64,000 nucleotides of DNA from Adenophora triphylla var. japonica. Its lineage: Eukaryota; Streptophyta; Magnoliopsida; Asterales; Campanulaceae. Position 1 is the first letter of the stretch. The number at the start of each line of letters is the position of its first letter. This document shows positions 41,577 through 52,664 of this stretch, one piece after another. The stretch is from contig JAFEMH010000161.1 of assembly GCA_022495995.1 (NCBI GenBank), forward strand, positions 806,001 to 870,000, in the 5' to 3' direction. Under the pieces are notes generated by a model that was not told the DNA's origin, ran no database searches, and saw nothing but the letters and a program-made list of their open reading frames with translations. Position numbers and translations under genes: made by a program.

Positions 41577-43481
41577 GTGGGTTGTGTTCTTCAACAGATG
41601 TTGTTATCTTCCAAGGATGAGGGACAGAGGAAGAATCTTTTTCGTGCATACTGCTCCGTTGCTAACAAGGTATGCAATTTAATTGTTGACAATGGTTGCA
41701 CTGAAAATTTAGTTTCGCAGAAATTAGTTGATTTTCTTGGGTTGAAAACTGAACCGAATGAGAAACCCTATGGCTTGGGGTGGGTGAATACGGGTTCCGA
41801 ACTTAGGGTGTCACGTACTTGTAGGGTTCCCCTTTCTATCGGGAAACACTATAAGGAGAAAGTCATTTGTGATGTGCTGAATATGGATGTATGTCATGTA
41901 TTACTGGGTCGTCCATGGCAACATGATCATGATATCACTTATAGGGGCAGGGATAATGTGGTGATGTTCAAATGGAACAAGCACAAGATTGCTATAGCTC
42001 CTGTTTCACGGTTTGAGAAGCAGGTTGAGAAGGATAAGGCGGTGTTGATGCTTATTCAGAATGAGAAGGATCTTACTGCAGCTATTGAGGAGTCGGAGTA
42101 TTTTTGCCCTATAATCATTAAGGGTTTGTTGGGTTCTGTCAGTGTGGAGATTGGGTTGCCAAGGGACGTTGAAGAACTACTTGCAGATTTCCAGGAGTTA
42201 CTGTCCGATGAATTGCCCAATGATCTGCCACCTATGAGGGACATTCAGCACCAGATTGATTTGATTCCGGGAGCTAGCTTGCCAAACCTCCCGCATTACC
42301 GCATGAGTCCTAAGGAGAATGAGATACTTCGAGAGCAGATAGAAGATTTGCTGCGGAAGGGGTTTATTAGGGAGAGCATGAGTCCGTGTGCAGTACCGGT
42401 TCTGCTTGTGCCAAAGAAGGGTAATCAGTGGCGTATGTGTGTGGACAGCCATGCCATCAACAAAATTACCATCAAGTATCGATTTCCTATTCCCCGCTTG
42501 GAAGACATACTTGATGAGTTATCCGGTTCGAGAGTGTTCACAAAACTGGATTTGCGCAGCGGGTACCACCAGATTCGGATTAGGCCAGGAGATGAGTGGA
42601 AAACAGCCTTCAAGAGCAAGGATGGCCTTTATGAGTGGCTTGTCATGCCATTCGGACTCTCGAATGCCCCTAGCACCTTCATGAGATTGATGAATCAGGT
42701 ATTTCGACCTTTTATTGGTTCTTTTGTTGTCGTTTATTTCGATGATATCCTGATTTATAGTAAAGATAGAATTGCCCATCTCGATCATCTTAGACAAGTG
42801 TTGCAAGTCCTAAAAGATAATCAGCTCTACATCAATCTTAAGAAGTGTATTTTCTGCACCAACAAGTTACTTTTTCTGGGTTTTGTGGTTGGTGAGGATG
42901 GAATTCAGGTGGATGAGGAGAAGGTGAGGGCCATAAGGGATTGGTCAGCCCCGACATCTGTCACTGAGGTGCGTAGCTTTCATGGCCTAGCTACTTTCAA
43001 TAGGAGGTTTGTGCAGGATTTTAGTACCATCACTGCTCCTATTACTGAGTGTTTGAAGAAGGGTAAGTTTCATTGGGGTTTTGAGCAAGAACAGAGTTTT
43101 GCTCTTATCAAGGAAAAACTTTGTACTGCACCAGTTCTTGCCCTACCCGACTTTGATAAAATATTCCAGGTGGAGTGTGATGCGAGTGGTGTAGGGATTG
43201 GAGCTGTCCTCTCACAAGAAAAACGACCGGTGGCCTTCTTTAATGAGAAGTTGAGTGAGGCGCGTCAAAAGTGGAGTACTTATGATCAGGAATTCTATGC
43301 TGTTTTTCGGGCTCTGCGACAGTGGGAGCATTATCTTGTTCAGCGGGAATTTATTCTATTCTCTGATCACCTTGACCTAAAGTTCTTGCACAGCCAGAAG
43401 GTGATAAACAAGATGCATGCTCGATGGGTCGCTTATCTGCGAAGTTCCCTTTTATTATTCAAGATAAGTCCTGGTTCGTAA
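41577..43481 (+). CDS. pol: Element F: protease, reverse transcriptase, RNase H
   Basis: 634 residues in the gag frame; the ATG is only the first after the stops. The protease active site [13 protein letters not shown] is at residues 36-48, then [22 protein letters not shown] begins near residue 225 ([16 protein letters not shown]) with [26 protein letters not shown] and the catalytic [12 protein letters not shown] near residue 387. RNase H follows ([16 protein letters not shown] near 530, [13 protein letters not shown]). A frameshift near 43440-43455 ends the frame. All catalytic residues I can check are present, so this is the best preserved pol of the window. Confidence 0.92.
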   Translation: MGCVLQQMLLSSKDEGQRKNLFRAYCSVANKVCNLIVDNGCTENLVSQKLVDFLGLKTEPNEKPYGLGWVNTGSELRVSRTCRVPLSIGKHYKEKVICDVLNMDVCHVLLGRPWQHDHDITYRGRDNVVMFKWNKHKIAIAPVSRFEKQVEKDKAVLMLIQNEKDLTAAIEESEYFCPIIIKGLLGSVSVEIGLPRDVEELLADFQELLSDELPNDLPPMRDIQHQIDLIPGASLPNLPHYRMSPKENEILREQIEDLLRKGFIRESMSPCAVPVLLVPKKGNQWRMCVDSHAINKITIKYRFPIPRLEDILDELSGSRVFTKLDLRSGYHQIRIRPGDEWKTAFKSKDGLYEWLVMPFGLSNAPSTFMRLMNQVFRPFIGSFVVVYFDDILIYSKDRIAHLDHLRQVLQVLKDNQLYINLKKCIFCTNKLLFLGFVVGEDGIQVDEEKVRAIRDWSAPTSVTEVRSFHGLATFNRRFVQDFSTITAPITECLKKGKFHWGFEQEQSFALIKEKLCTAPVLALPDFDKIFQVECDASGVGIGAVLSQEKRPVAFFNEKLSEARQKWSTYDQEFYAVFRALRQWEHYLVQREFILFSDHLDLKFLHSQKVINKMHARWVAYLRSSLLLFKISPGS

Positions 43482-43774
43482 CAAAGTGGCGTACGCTGAG
43501 TAGGAGGGCTTCCTTATTACTTACACTGTCTCAAGAAGTCGTCGGGTTTGAGTTGCTGAAGGAGCTGTATGGAGAGGATACCGATTTCAAGGAAGTATGG
43601 TTTAAGTGCGTGGGCAAACATCCGAGTGCAGATTTTCATGTCCGTGAAGGCTTTCTGTTCAAAGGGGATCGATTGTGCGTCCCTGTTTCGTCATTGCGTG
43701 AGAAGTTGATCAGGGATTTGCATGGGGGAGTCCTTAGTGGACACTTGGGGCGAGACAAGACCATCGCTAGCTTG
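43455..43774 (+). pseudogene. pol: Element F: integrase N-terminus, interrupted by LTR E
   Basis: In the shifted frame: [35 protein letters not shown], then [20 protein letters not shown] with the two His of the HHCC zinc domain, and DKTIAS. The next bases are the TG of LTR E, so the Cys pair and catalytic core are displaced beyond the window. Confidence 0.85.
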
Positions 43775-45564
43775 TGTGAGTACCCCGATCCGAACCCATG
43801 ATTTGGATCCACTTTAATTAAAATTTGGGCTTATATAATTGCTAAAAGGCAATATTTAGTCCAAATATTCCAGCAGCCCATCAGTCCATTGGGCCTGCCA
43901 AGCTTTCGGCCCAATATGGCCAAAAGGAGTACGCTGTCGTCCGACATAGAAGTCACTAAGGCGGTATAACTGCCCTTGTCGTGCGACATAAGACTCCCCA
44001 TCAGCCTGCCTATAAATACAAGGCATGGCTGATCATTTTGGGGGACTTGGGAGTGAATATTGGGGAGGATATCAGTAATATAGGGGAAACTCTGTCCAAA
44101 TAGAGTCTCCCTCTCTCTCTCTCATACACACACTCACCTCCCTCCTCAAACACACACACACACTTCAAGGCCAAGACCTAAAAAAGCTTCCTTTGTTGGT
44201 GTGTAGAAGGGGTAGACACCATACTATTGGTGATCTCACCTTGTGGACTACAATAGGTAGCCACTAATCCCTTCTCCCTCTTTAAATAAAGTCTTTAATA
44301 CATTTATAATACATTGCATGCTTACTTTCCTTAATATTATGTAGAAATTGGGATTTTTGCATGATAAAGGTGGTGGAGAAGTGAATCTTCAATATTCACT
44401 TCTCCCCACCTCAGATCTGGACATTTGGTCATCTTAGGATCAATAAAGGTTCAATCTTTACGCATTTGCATCGAGTTAGGAGGAGATGGCTACTTCAAAG
44501 TGGCCAAAAATATGTGATTCATCACATTTGGTCACTAAAGCCATGTGATCCTCCCATAATACTCCTATATTATTGTTATATTACTGTTTAAAGTTGTTAA
44601 ATATACTTGGTTTGCCTTGAGGAACAAAGGGGAAACAAACAGACTGAAGGGCACAGAAATGGCCTATCTATGTCGGACGACACAGGACTCCATGGAGATC
44701 CTGTGTCATACGACATGGAGATCCCAGAAGGCTGTAAAGCCATTCTTGGACTTCAGATCTGTCCAGTTTATTCCCTTTGCAACTCAAAGCTTTCTTAAGC
44801 ATTCTCGTGGCTCATAAGCCACTATTTGAGTGCCTATAATCGGTTTGGGTGCGATTTATTGGAGGCGGTTTGCCACATGACATGAATAACCTCGGATGTT
44901 CCATGTCATGTGACATCCGTATCATACAAAGTCTATCGTGACTTTGTCCACTCCCGTCAATCCCAAACTGGGCTTAGACCTTCAAATAGTGTCTTGAATG
45001 AGTTAAATAAAATATCATTCCAGTTCCAGAAATAGCTTGGTCATTGTAAAAGACAATCTGACCAAGAGGTATCATGTCGTGCGACACCCTCTTCCTAGGA
45101 GGTCCTGTGTCGGACGACATCCAAGCTCTCTGGGCAGATTGTCTTACCTTCTGCCTTGTTTTTGACAATCATAATATGTAAAAGGGGTGTGGCCCCCTGT
45201 CATGGCTCACAAGTTGTACTCAGCTTTCATATTATCAATGAAAATGTCAAATTTGCATGTTTTACACATCGACACATATTGCACACACACTTTGAATGTC
45301 CAAAATTGTCCAATGTTGATTGAAAGTCTCGAAAGAGGCGTGTTGGGTGAACTCTCTAGTTCTTCCCAAACACGTAACCAGACTCCCGGACTCAAAATCT
45401 CTCAAAATAGGTTTTTCAATGTTTTCCTCTAAAAACGGCGTGGAGACTTTCAAAACCGAAGTTTTCAAAACTCATCGTATCATTTTCAACACATTAAAAA
45501 ACTCTTTCAAAAAGGGAGAAAATGATTATTACGATATATCATTTTTTTGGCGAGCGTTCATTCA
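43775..45564 (+). repeat. Element E: 5' LTR
   Basis: Starts TGTGAGTACCCCGATCC and ends one base before the PBS. TATA box at 44011-44018. Contains at least seven TGTCGNNCGACA-type palindromes (near 43937, 43976, 44669, 44703, 44910, 45076, 45105), a twin hairpin at 45328-45375 and a decayed PBS-like copy at 45441. Confidence 0.85.
44011..44018 (+). promoter_or_regulatory. TATA box of LTR E
   Basis: TATAAATA preceded by GCCTGCC, 236 bp into the LTR. Confidence 0.65.
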
Positions 45565-45565
45565 C

Positions 45566-45583
45566 TGGCGACTCCGCTGGGGA
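45566..45583 (+). promoter_or_regulatory. Primer-binding site of E (tRNA-Arg)
   Basis: TGGCGACTCCGCTGGGGA, identical to the PBS of C. Confidence 0.85.
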
Positions 45584-46990
45584 CATTGAAAAACTTTTTG
45601 TTCTAAAAAATGAAGACGATACTCGGTATATAGGTGGAAACCACTAACCTTCCTGTATCGCTCCCTAACCCGGGGCTTGGGATAAATGGTGGTCTAACAA
45701 TCCCACGTACCAGTATCATTCTTCTATTTTCTAAAAAAAAAGAGAAAAGTTTTTCTTTAGAGAGTCTAACTTTCTTCAAATCAACTTGGACAATTTCGAC
45801 ATTCACCTTGTGTGTACATTTGTGTCATTTTGTGTGCTCAAATGCACCTTGCCATGCTTTGGTATGTGACACTATTGGAAGCCGGGGCTTCCCCTTTTGC
45901 AATTTGCTCTTCCCGATGATCAGAACAGGGCGGGATGGCGCTGGACTACAGCTACTGGTAAATTCTGACATTTGGGGCAGTCCCCTTTTGTCATGCTTTG
46001 ACTCATTCTCTTGTTTTTTCCTTTGCATATTGCATAAAAAAAGAAAAAAATATTTTACAAAAAAAAAAAAAAAAAAAAAAAAAGCAAAAAAATATTTTCC
46101 TAGAAAATACCTTCACACTACTCGCACTCTACCCGCACATAGAGTTAGAACCCGGGAGTGTACGGACGGCATCGCGGAAAGTGACTTGTTTCGCTGACGT
46201 TTGAGCGCCTAAAGTCCTCCTAGCCAGTGAGTCAGCCAACACTTGTCCGTGACACACTTTCTACCGTGACCGGTTGGTTTTTTGGCCAATACTTTTCAAA
46301 ACATTTTAAACTCGGTTTTCAAAATTTTCTCACAAAGTCCGAGTCATACACCGTCTCCAAAAATCTTGGCATACTTTCCCTCTTCGTGTCGGAATCACGA
46401 CATAATTCAAACGTAAGTACACATTAAGATCTCTACATGTCTCGACGTAGGTACATATCGATTTCTCGGCTAGGCTTCGTGAGAAGTCATGACGCGTTCT
46501 CGACATGTGTCAACACGGGACCATGTCGAATTCTTAACGCATACTAACGAGAGTTATGCCGAAATTTCGCCACCAAGTGACGAGAGGCCATGCCAGATTT
46601 CCAACTCGAAAAGAGGAGAGGTCATGCCCAATTCCTCGAGGGTTTTACCTCCAAATTGCGGTCTCGTACGTTCAAACGTACGTTCGACCCTCTCTCCTCC
46701 CGAGTTTAGACGTTGACTTGGACTTGGTTTTGAAAACCCCAAGTTTGACTTGTTTTGGCTCGTATGCCCATAGGTTCGTTCTCCCTTTCGGTTGGTGGGT
46801 TCCACGTGCCCTATAGGACCTCTGCCGGGATTGTCCGTCCCGGAGGTGCAATACAGGTGGAATACAGGGGGTCTATAGACGTAGTGATGGAACCCACTGA
46901 TCCAGGAATAGCGTATAATGCGAAAAAGAAGGTGTCCCCCTTTTCCAACCATTCCTAGGTTTAATAAAATCATTTTTAAACAAAAAAAGA

Positions 46991-47030
<40 letters not shown>

Positions 47031-47072
47031 TGCATGAGTCCGTCCTCAGCCTATCCTCTCCCCTGCCTAAAA
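45584..47072 (+). other. Element E: 5' leader
   Basis: Conserved blocks: two GTGG/CCAC hairpins (45634-45644 and 45689-45706), the GACGGCATCGCGG block near 46165 shared with A, and the AATACAGGTGGAATACAGGG ... TTTTCCAACC block (46848-46955) shared with C. An A-run lies near 46060-46083 and an (AT)n run at 46992-47022. No gene is supported. Confidence 0.7.
46992..47022. repeat. (AT)n microsatellite
   Basis: About fifteen AT units within the E leader. Confidence 0.9.
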
Positions 47073-49339
47073 TGTGAGGACCCCGACCCGGAACCTACAC
47101 CTGTCCCGAGCTGGAGCGTCCTCAAACTAACCCAAATTACCTAAACTTTTAAAAACTTTTATTTAACTTTCACATAAACACAACCATTTCAAAATAACTC
47201 TACTCCTTCCCACATTGGCGGAAGAGTTGACCAACCTTGAAAGTAATAAACGATTTTAGTTACAAAAAGATGTCGAATATAAAATAGAATTTGAGTTTAT
47301 GAATACAACCCTTTAAAAGAATTATACCAACATACACTTTCTACACCAACTTATACATAACCCGACAATTCCCAAAATACCACTTCTAAACTCCTTTCCG
47401 CCCTTACTTGGTTGGTCCACCTGTCTCGGGATCTAAAACATTAAAGGAAGAGGGGTGAGAATAAATCTCAGCAAGCTATTATGAATGCAGCAATATGTCA
47501 TATAAGATGCAACACATAACAAGTTGCATATAACACATTGGAAAAGCTGTAAACACCTTACATTACCTTGGTTTACCTTTTCCCGTCTGAACATTAGTCG
47601 TACAACATTGGGTATAATAATACTCCAATCTTACGGTGAAACTTAAGCAATACTCACATCTTATAAGACCCGTTTTTCAGGGAACCAAATAAGATAGTAG
47701 CAACTCTGTAAGGCTTTTGGCTCACTACAGATGCTATAACCCCAACCTGTGGCCACAGGAGGGGACGGTCACAGGTATAACATAATCCGATCACATTAGG
47801 TCACACTTCCATAATTGATCGTATTATGTTATACCCCCAATATCAGCTGATTAACACATTATCAAGCACATAATAGTTACTTGAAATATAATCCACAACC
47901 GGGATAAGCAATATAGCCACATGGTAAAATATACTCATGTTCAACAAATCTCATAGTGTAACATTTATTTAAAACACTATGCATAAATAAGCAATATAGC
48001 CACATGGTAAAATATACTCATGTTCAACCAATAATCATAGTGCAACATTTAAGTACTACACTAAGCATAATACAATCCATGAGTATGTACTCAAATAAGA
48101 CAATGAGATATCATCAGCCCATCTTATTTAGTCATTATACTACAATATATGATCTCAATAAGGATCCACGTTAACTCTACCAAGTTAGAGTCACACTTAA
48201 TAAACTGCCAAATGATTTCTAAGTCGGAGATAGAATGCTTCAGTATTTTCATTTAAACCCAATTAAGGTGCCATTAAATGTTCTAATTATAACTTAAGTT
48301 AAAAGGACTAATTCATATCCGGTTGGGATTAGCTTCCATTACCTTATCATGGTTAGGGATCATTCCAAGTGATTACTAGTAAAAATTAGCAAGAAAGAAG
48401 ACTTAAGAAGTTCTGGCACCATGGGCGACCGCCCATGCCACTTGGGCGACCGCCCAAGTGGTTTTCAAAGGACTCAAGCTACTGCCCTCTTGGGCGACCG
48501 CTCACTACCTCTTGGGCGACCGCCCAAGAGGAAAATCCAAGGCAAGCACTTACTGACAACATGGGCGGCCGCTCAAGCCCCCATGGGCGACCGCCCAAGT
48601 ACCTTTCCAGCCATTCTCAGATTTCCAAAACCCCTTTTTCTTATTTTCTTTTCCTTTTACCCAACCTCATATCCATAAATGCCAAAGGATTTCTATCTTC
48701 AAAATCCTCATCCTATATCATTTAACTCAAAGTAACCTAACCTAAATCTAGATCATTTATCAATTGATTTTCCACCCATTTTCTCTACCACATTTTAAGT
48801 TAAATCCTTTGAACTAACTTCACCCATTTAACTAACCCAATTCAAGTTTTCATTCTCTAAATCTAACTCCACCCATTTCTTTCATTCTTTAACACTTCCA
48901 AGAACAACAACATCCTTCCATAACTTAAACCAATTCCTCCATTCTAAGAAGGTTTCCAAGCATCAACAATCATTTAACAAAATAACATTCATAGATTATG
49001 AACATTTAAAGAAGGGAAAGTCATAATAACTCACCTTAGGTTTTTGGAATAGAATGTTGATCTTCTTAGCTTGATTTGTTCCTCTAGATGATCCAAACTC
49101 AAAAATGCTCTTGGACTTGAAAATGGTGTAGAAATGGACTAGCTACAAGGCTTGGAATGGAGAGGCTTTCAATGGAAGTTCCATGGAGGAAATGTAAGAA
49201 GAAGATGAAGAATGATGAAGGAGGGGGTTAGAGGGGTATGGGGGAAGTAAGAGAGTATGGTGGTGGAGTGGGGGTTTGACAAATGGGTACAAGGAGGATG
49301 AGTAAATTAAGGGGAGGCATGGCCCCCCATGCCACCTGT
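47073..49339 (-). repeat. LTR G: LTR-like unit, probably minus strand
   Basis: The left edge TGTGAGGACCCCGACCC reads, on the minus strand, as an LTR end ..GGGTCGGGGTCCTCACA, a terminus I associate with Del/Tekay-type LTRs. No PBS or coding sequence is attached, so it may be a solo LTR or a fragment. The right edge is where LTR H starts. It holds six GGGCGACCGCCC palindromes. The class and strand are uncertain. Confidence 0.5.
48421..48602. repeat. Six GGGCGACCGCCC palindromes
   Basis: Copies near 48424, 48444, 48492, 48516, 48563 and 48584. The best are CTTGGGCGACCGCCCAAG, flanked by CCA..TGG in one copy and CCT..AGG in another, which keeps the extended stem paired. Open frames here are GC artefacts. 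Confidence 0.8.
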
Positions 49340-51356
49340 AAGTACCCAAATCCGGATCGTCCAAATCCGTCAGAAAGTTAACCGAAATCCGTTAACTGGC
49401 CCGCTCCAGGTTAACCGGAACTCGTTAAACTCCCGTTCTTTGTGCCAACGAGGCGTCCGGGGCTGCCCGTGCATCCCGACGTCAAACCGTACTTATCACG
49501 TGACATCTCACGTAAAAGTATGGCTTTCCCTGAAAAACGCATTTTCCGGCACTTTCAGGGCGTTTCGGACATTTCCGGTGTTATTTTAAAAAACGGACAA
49601 AGCGGGACCAGAGCGAACTCCCACACTTACGGTGAGTCACGGGACACGTGTCACGCATGCCACCTCCCTCTAGTCACTCGTCAATCACAAATCAAGGCCA
49701 AAAGACCAAAATACCCCTGGTTTGCAAGCCAAGTCCGGCGGACTCAGCTTTGTGCAATTTTCACGAAATTGCCAACAAGTCCTCAGTTTCCAAAATTCCC
49801 AAAACCCCTGAAATTCAGTCCAAGTCCGGCCGGACTCCTACTGCAATTTTCACCCTATAAATAGAAGTTGCTGTCAAAGGCAAAGGAGGATTTGAACACC
49901 AAAAAATCACATACCCCACGGTCCAAACTGGTTTCCACCCCTCCCGAGCTCCCGTTTTGTCTCGATTCGCGTGAAACCTTCGTATTTCGATCAAATACGC
50001 ACCCTACAACTTCGAAACAACCTTTCGAATAACTTTCCGTGTCCCGTGCACACCTCTCGAGCCAAAGGAGTCGACCCTAGCCATAGGTATAACTCCCTCT
50101 CTCTGAATCTTCCGTTCCGTCTCGGTTTACGCGCCAGTCGCTATAACTGTTTCGAACGTCATTGTCAAAATGTAGACGCCTCCGTCTAACGGGGTCCGAT
50201 ACGTTTTAGCCCCTCGATCCTCTTCTCTTTCCGTAAGAGAAGTAATCACGGGTTAAAACGGCGTTCCGACCCCGTTCCGTTTACTTTCACGTCATTTACA
50301 ATTCCGAGCCGTTTGGCCTCGTTGATCGTCATTTACAATTCCGAGCCGTTTGGCCTCGTTGATCGTCATTTACAATTCCGAGCCGTTTGGCCTCGTTGAT
50401 CGTCATTTACAATTCCGAGCCGTTTGGCCTCGTTGATCGTCATTTACAATTCCGGATCGTTTGATTCCGTTGACACCGCTTTAAATCTTTGTCATTTACA
50501 AGTCCGATCCGTTTGGATTGTGATAGTATTTACTTTTCAAAAGTCCAGTCGCAACCCGATTCGTTGATCGCATATCATTTAATACGCATTTTCCCGTAAA
50601 AATCGTTAACAATGTAATGCCCGGTTCAAAACCGGAGTTCGTCCGTCGAACTCTCTTTCAAAATGCGCGACATGACGTTCGGCCTCCGAATGCTCATCTT
50701 CAAACTCAAAGCCGCCATTTGACACTTAAAATCATTTAATACGCATTTTTCTCGTAAAAATCGTTAACAATGACTCATTTCAACTCAAAGTCGACGTTTG
50801 CCACGCAAACGCTCATTTCAACTCAAAGTCGACGTTTGCCACGCAAACGCTCATTTCAACTCAAACCGACGTTTGTCATTCAAACGCTCGTCTTTTCAAA
50901 CAAAGTCACCTAATCAACGTTTGTCACTCAAACCAAGATTAAAGCTTGTCATTCAAGCCCCCATTTCAAAAGACACACACACACACACACACACGATTTC
51001 GAGAAAGGTAGAAAGACTCGTCATGCGAGGCGTTTCGGGCGATCTCGTAATACTCTACCCGAAACGTAACCTGACCTCCGAACCTAACAATCTCTGGTAC
51101 AAAAAGCTTTTTACTCGTTTTTGTTGCCAATAAAAATGATCCCCGTTTTCAAAGCCTTTTCCTAAGTTTTTGCTACCAATAAAAACGACACCATTTTCGC
51201 AATAGCCGTTTCTCAACGTTTGGGCTCAAAATACAAAACCGCGTGGCGACTCCTCATTCTGCTCCTTCCCGTGAAGCGAGGTCTCAGACACCAACCCCCC
51301 GCGAAAGACAACCGCCTTTTTCGCCGCCCCGCGCGCGAAAGATCGGGTAATTTCGA
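49340..51356 (+). repeat. Element H: 5' LTR
   Basis: Starts TGTAAGTACCCAAATCC, with TATA at 49856-49863. Two tandem repeats lie inside: a 37-bp unit (50291-50455, about 4.5 copies, GAGCCGTTTGGCCTCGTTGA) and a 38-bp unit (50770-50890, about 3 copies, with CGTTTG-CCACG-CAAACG stem). (CA)n near 50972. Twin hairpin 51017-51066. PBS-like copy 51245-51254. Confidence 0.85.
49856..49863 (+). promoter_or_regulatory. TATA box of LTR H
   Basis: TATAAATA preceded by TTTTCACCC; about 516 bp into the LTR. Confidence 0.65.
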
Positions 51357-51357
51357 T

Positions 51358-51373
51358 TGGCGACTCCTGGGGA
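51358..51373 (+). promoter_or_regulatory. Primer-binding site of H, two bases missing
   Basis: TGGCGACTCCTGGGGA equals the tRNA-Arg PBS of C and E with GC deleted in its centre. Confidence 0.75.
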
Positions 51374-52664
51374 AAAGATACTTTTTCAAAACTACCGTTG
51401 TTTTCTAAAAAGCCTTCCGTGGGTCAAACTTTCGTTTACCCTTCCTCGTTTTCGTGTGTGTGTTACTTTAAACCTCGAACGGTTTTTTTCAAAAGGCATT
51501 ACATTGTCAACTTTTCAAAATCTCACCATGTTTGTGCATCCCCATTCATGTTTGATTTTCATGCTGTCTTTTGAACTGTGCATCATAAATTCTTTAAGAC
51601 ACATTATGAAAAATCTCTGTTTTACTCAGAAAAAGAATTTTAGTGACCGCACACTACGCGCACTTCTTTGCCTCGGAACACCGCACTTCACGTGCACTTG
51701 CGCCTCGGTACACTTGCACACTACAACCCCTAACCCGGGATGGCCTTATCGGTTGCACTCCGATTGGTGCCGGACACCTTTCGGGCGCACGGGGTCGTCC
51801 CAAACAGCCCATCCTAGCCCGTGTAAGCCATGCACTCCTTTGTGTCACACTTTGTCCAAGACCCCGGTTGGTTTTGGCTTAGCTCGTGTCATAAAGCCTA
51901 AGTGTATGTTTTTCATCTTTGGGCCCGCTCCGAGTCAAGCTCGAGAGTTTTAGACCAAAGGTCGTTCCCGACCCGAAGTCTTGAGCTTTTCGGCCTTGAC
52001 TTTGACGGAGCTCTGCCGAAAAATATACCCGAAGGTTCAATGTGACGCCGTGTCACCAAACCTCGCCGTATGTACCGTGCCGGCCACAACTTGGCCAACG
52101 CTAAAAGCTAAGGTCTCTCGCACAAGCGAGTCGGGAGAGGTCATGCCCAAATTTTGGCACGACTCCCGCCTTAACTTAAGGACGTTGACCTCGGCCAGTG
52201 GCCCGTACGCCGCACACGTCGAAAGTTTGCGTGATCGGCTAGCCTTAAGTTCACTTTTTCCTTTGTCGGTGGAACTCGCTTGCCTTATCGAGACCTCGCT
52301 CGGGATAGTCCGTCTGAGAAAGATGATCTACAATGGAAACGAGGGGCTTATAAGCGTAGTGACGAGATCCGGCGATTAGAGCTCTAGGATTAGTTGCGAA
52401 AAAGAAGACACGCTCTTTTCCAACCAATTAGGACTACGAGAAAACGCGCTTTAAGTAAACTTTAATCGGTAGCGCACATTGCACAAGCCCGAAAACCTTG
52501 AGCCAAATACCCTTTTCCGAAGCCTAAACCCTTCCTTTCGTTCCACTGCGGCGAGCGAGAAAGTGGTTCGGATTTCCGGGTCGGCGCCTTGCCGGGATCA
52601 CGATAACGGCGGCGTCGAGACGGTTCTTCGGTTCCCTCGGTTCCCTCGGCCCGGAATTTCCGAC
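51374..52664 (+). other. Element H: 5' leader
   Basis: Non-coding. The block near 52330-52430 (GAGGGGCTTATAAGCGTAGT ... TTTTCCAACCAATTAGG) matches leaders of C and E. No gene is supported; the open frames 51357-51953 and 51981-52379 carry no motif. Confidence 0.6.

Larger units (their letters stand above)
39840..43774 (+). mobile_element. Element F: chromovirus-like Ty3/gypsy element, cut by E
   Basis: A 546-bp LTR, a tRNA-iMet type PBS, and gag and pol in one frame, reading into the integrase zinc-binding domain where LTR E begins. Apart from two in-frame stops and one frameshift the coding region is well preserved. Gag and protease resemble the CRM/Reina group of chromoviruses; the chromodomain end is not in view. 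Confidence 0.85.
43775..47072 (+). mobile_element. Element E: 5' LTR and leader of a Tat/Ogre-like element
   Basis: Inserted in integrase of F (43774/43775). LTR, perfect tRNA-Arg PBS and a leader homologous to those of C and A are present; gag is not reached because LTR G begins at 47073. Confidence 0.8.

Noticed and set aside
50291..50455. CRISPR-like regular repeats
   Set aside because: Units are head-to-tail with no unique spacers, in a plant LTR; a plain tandem repeat.
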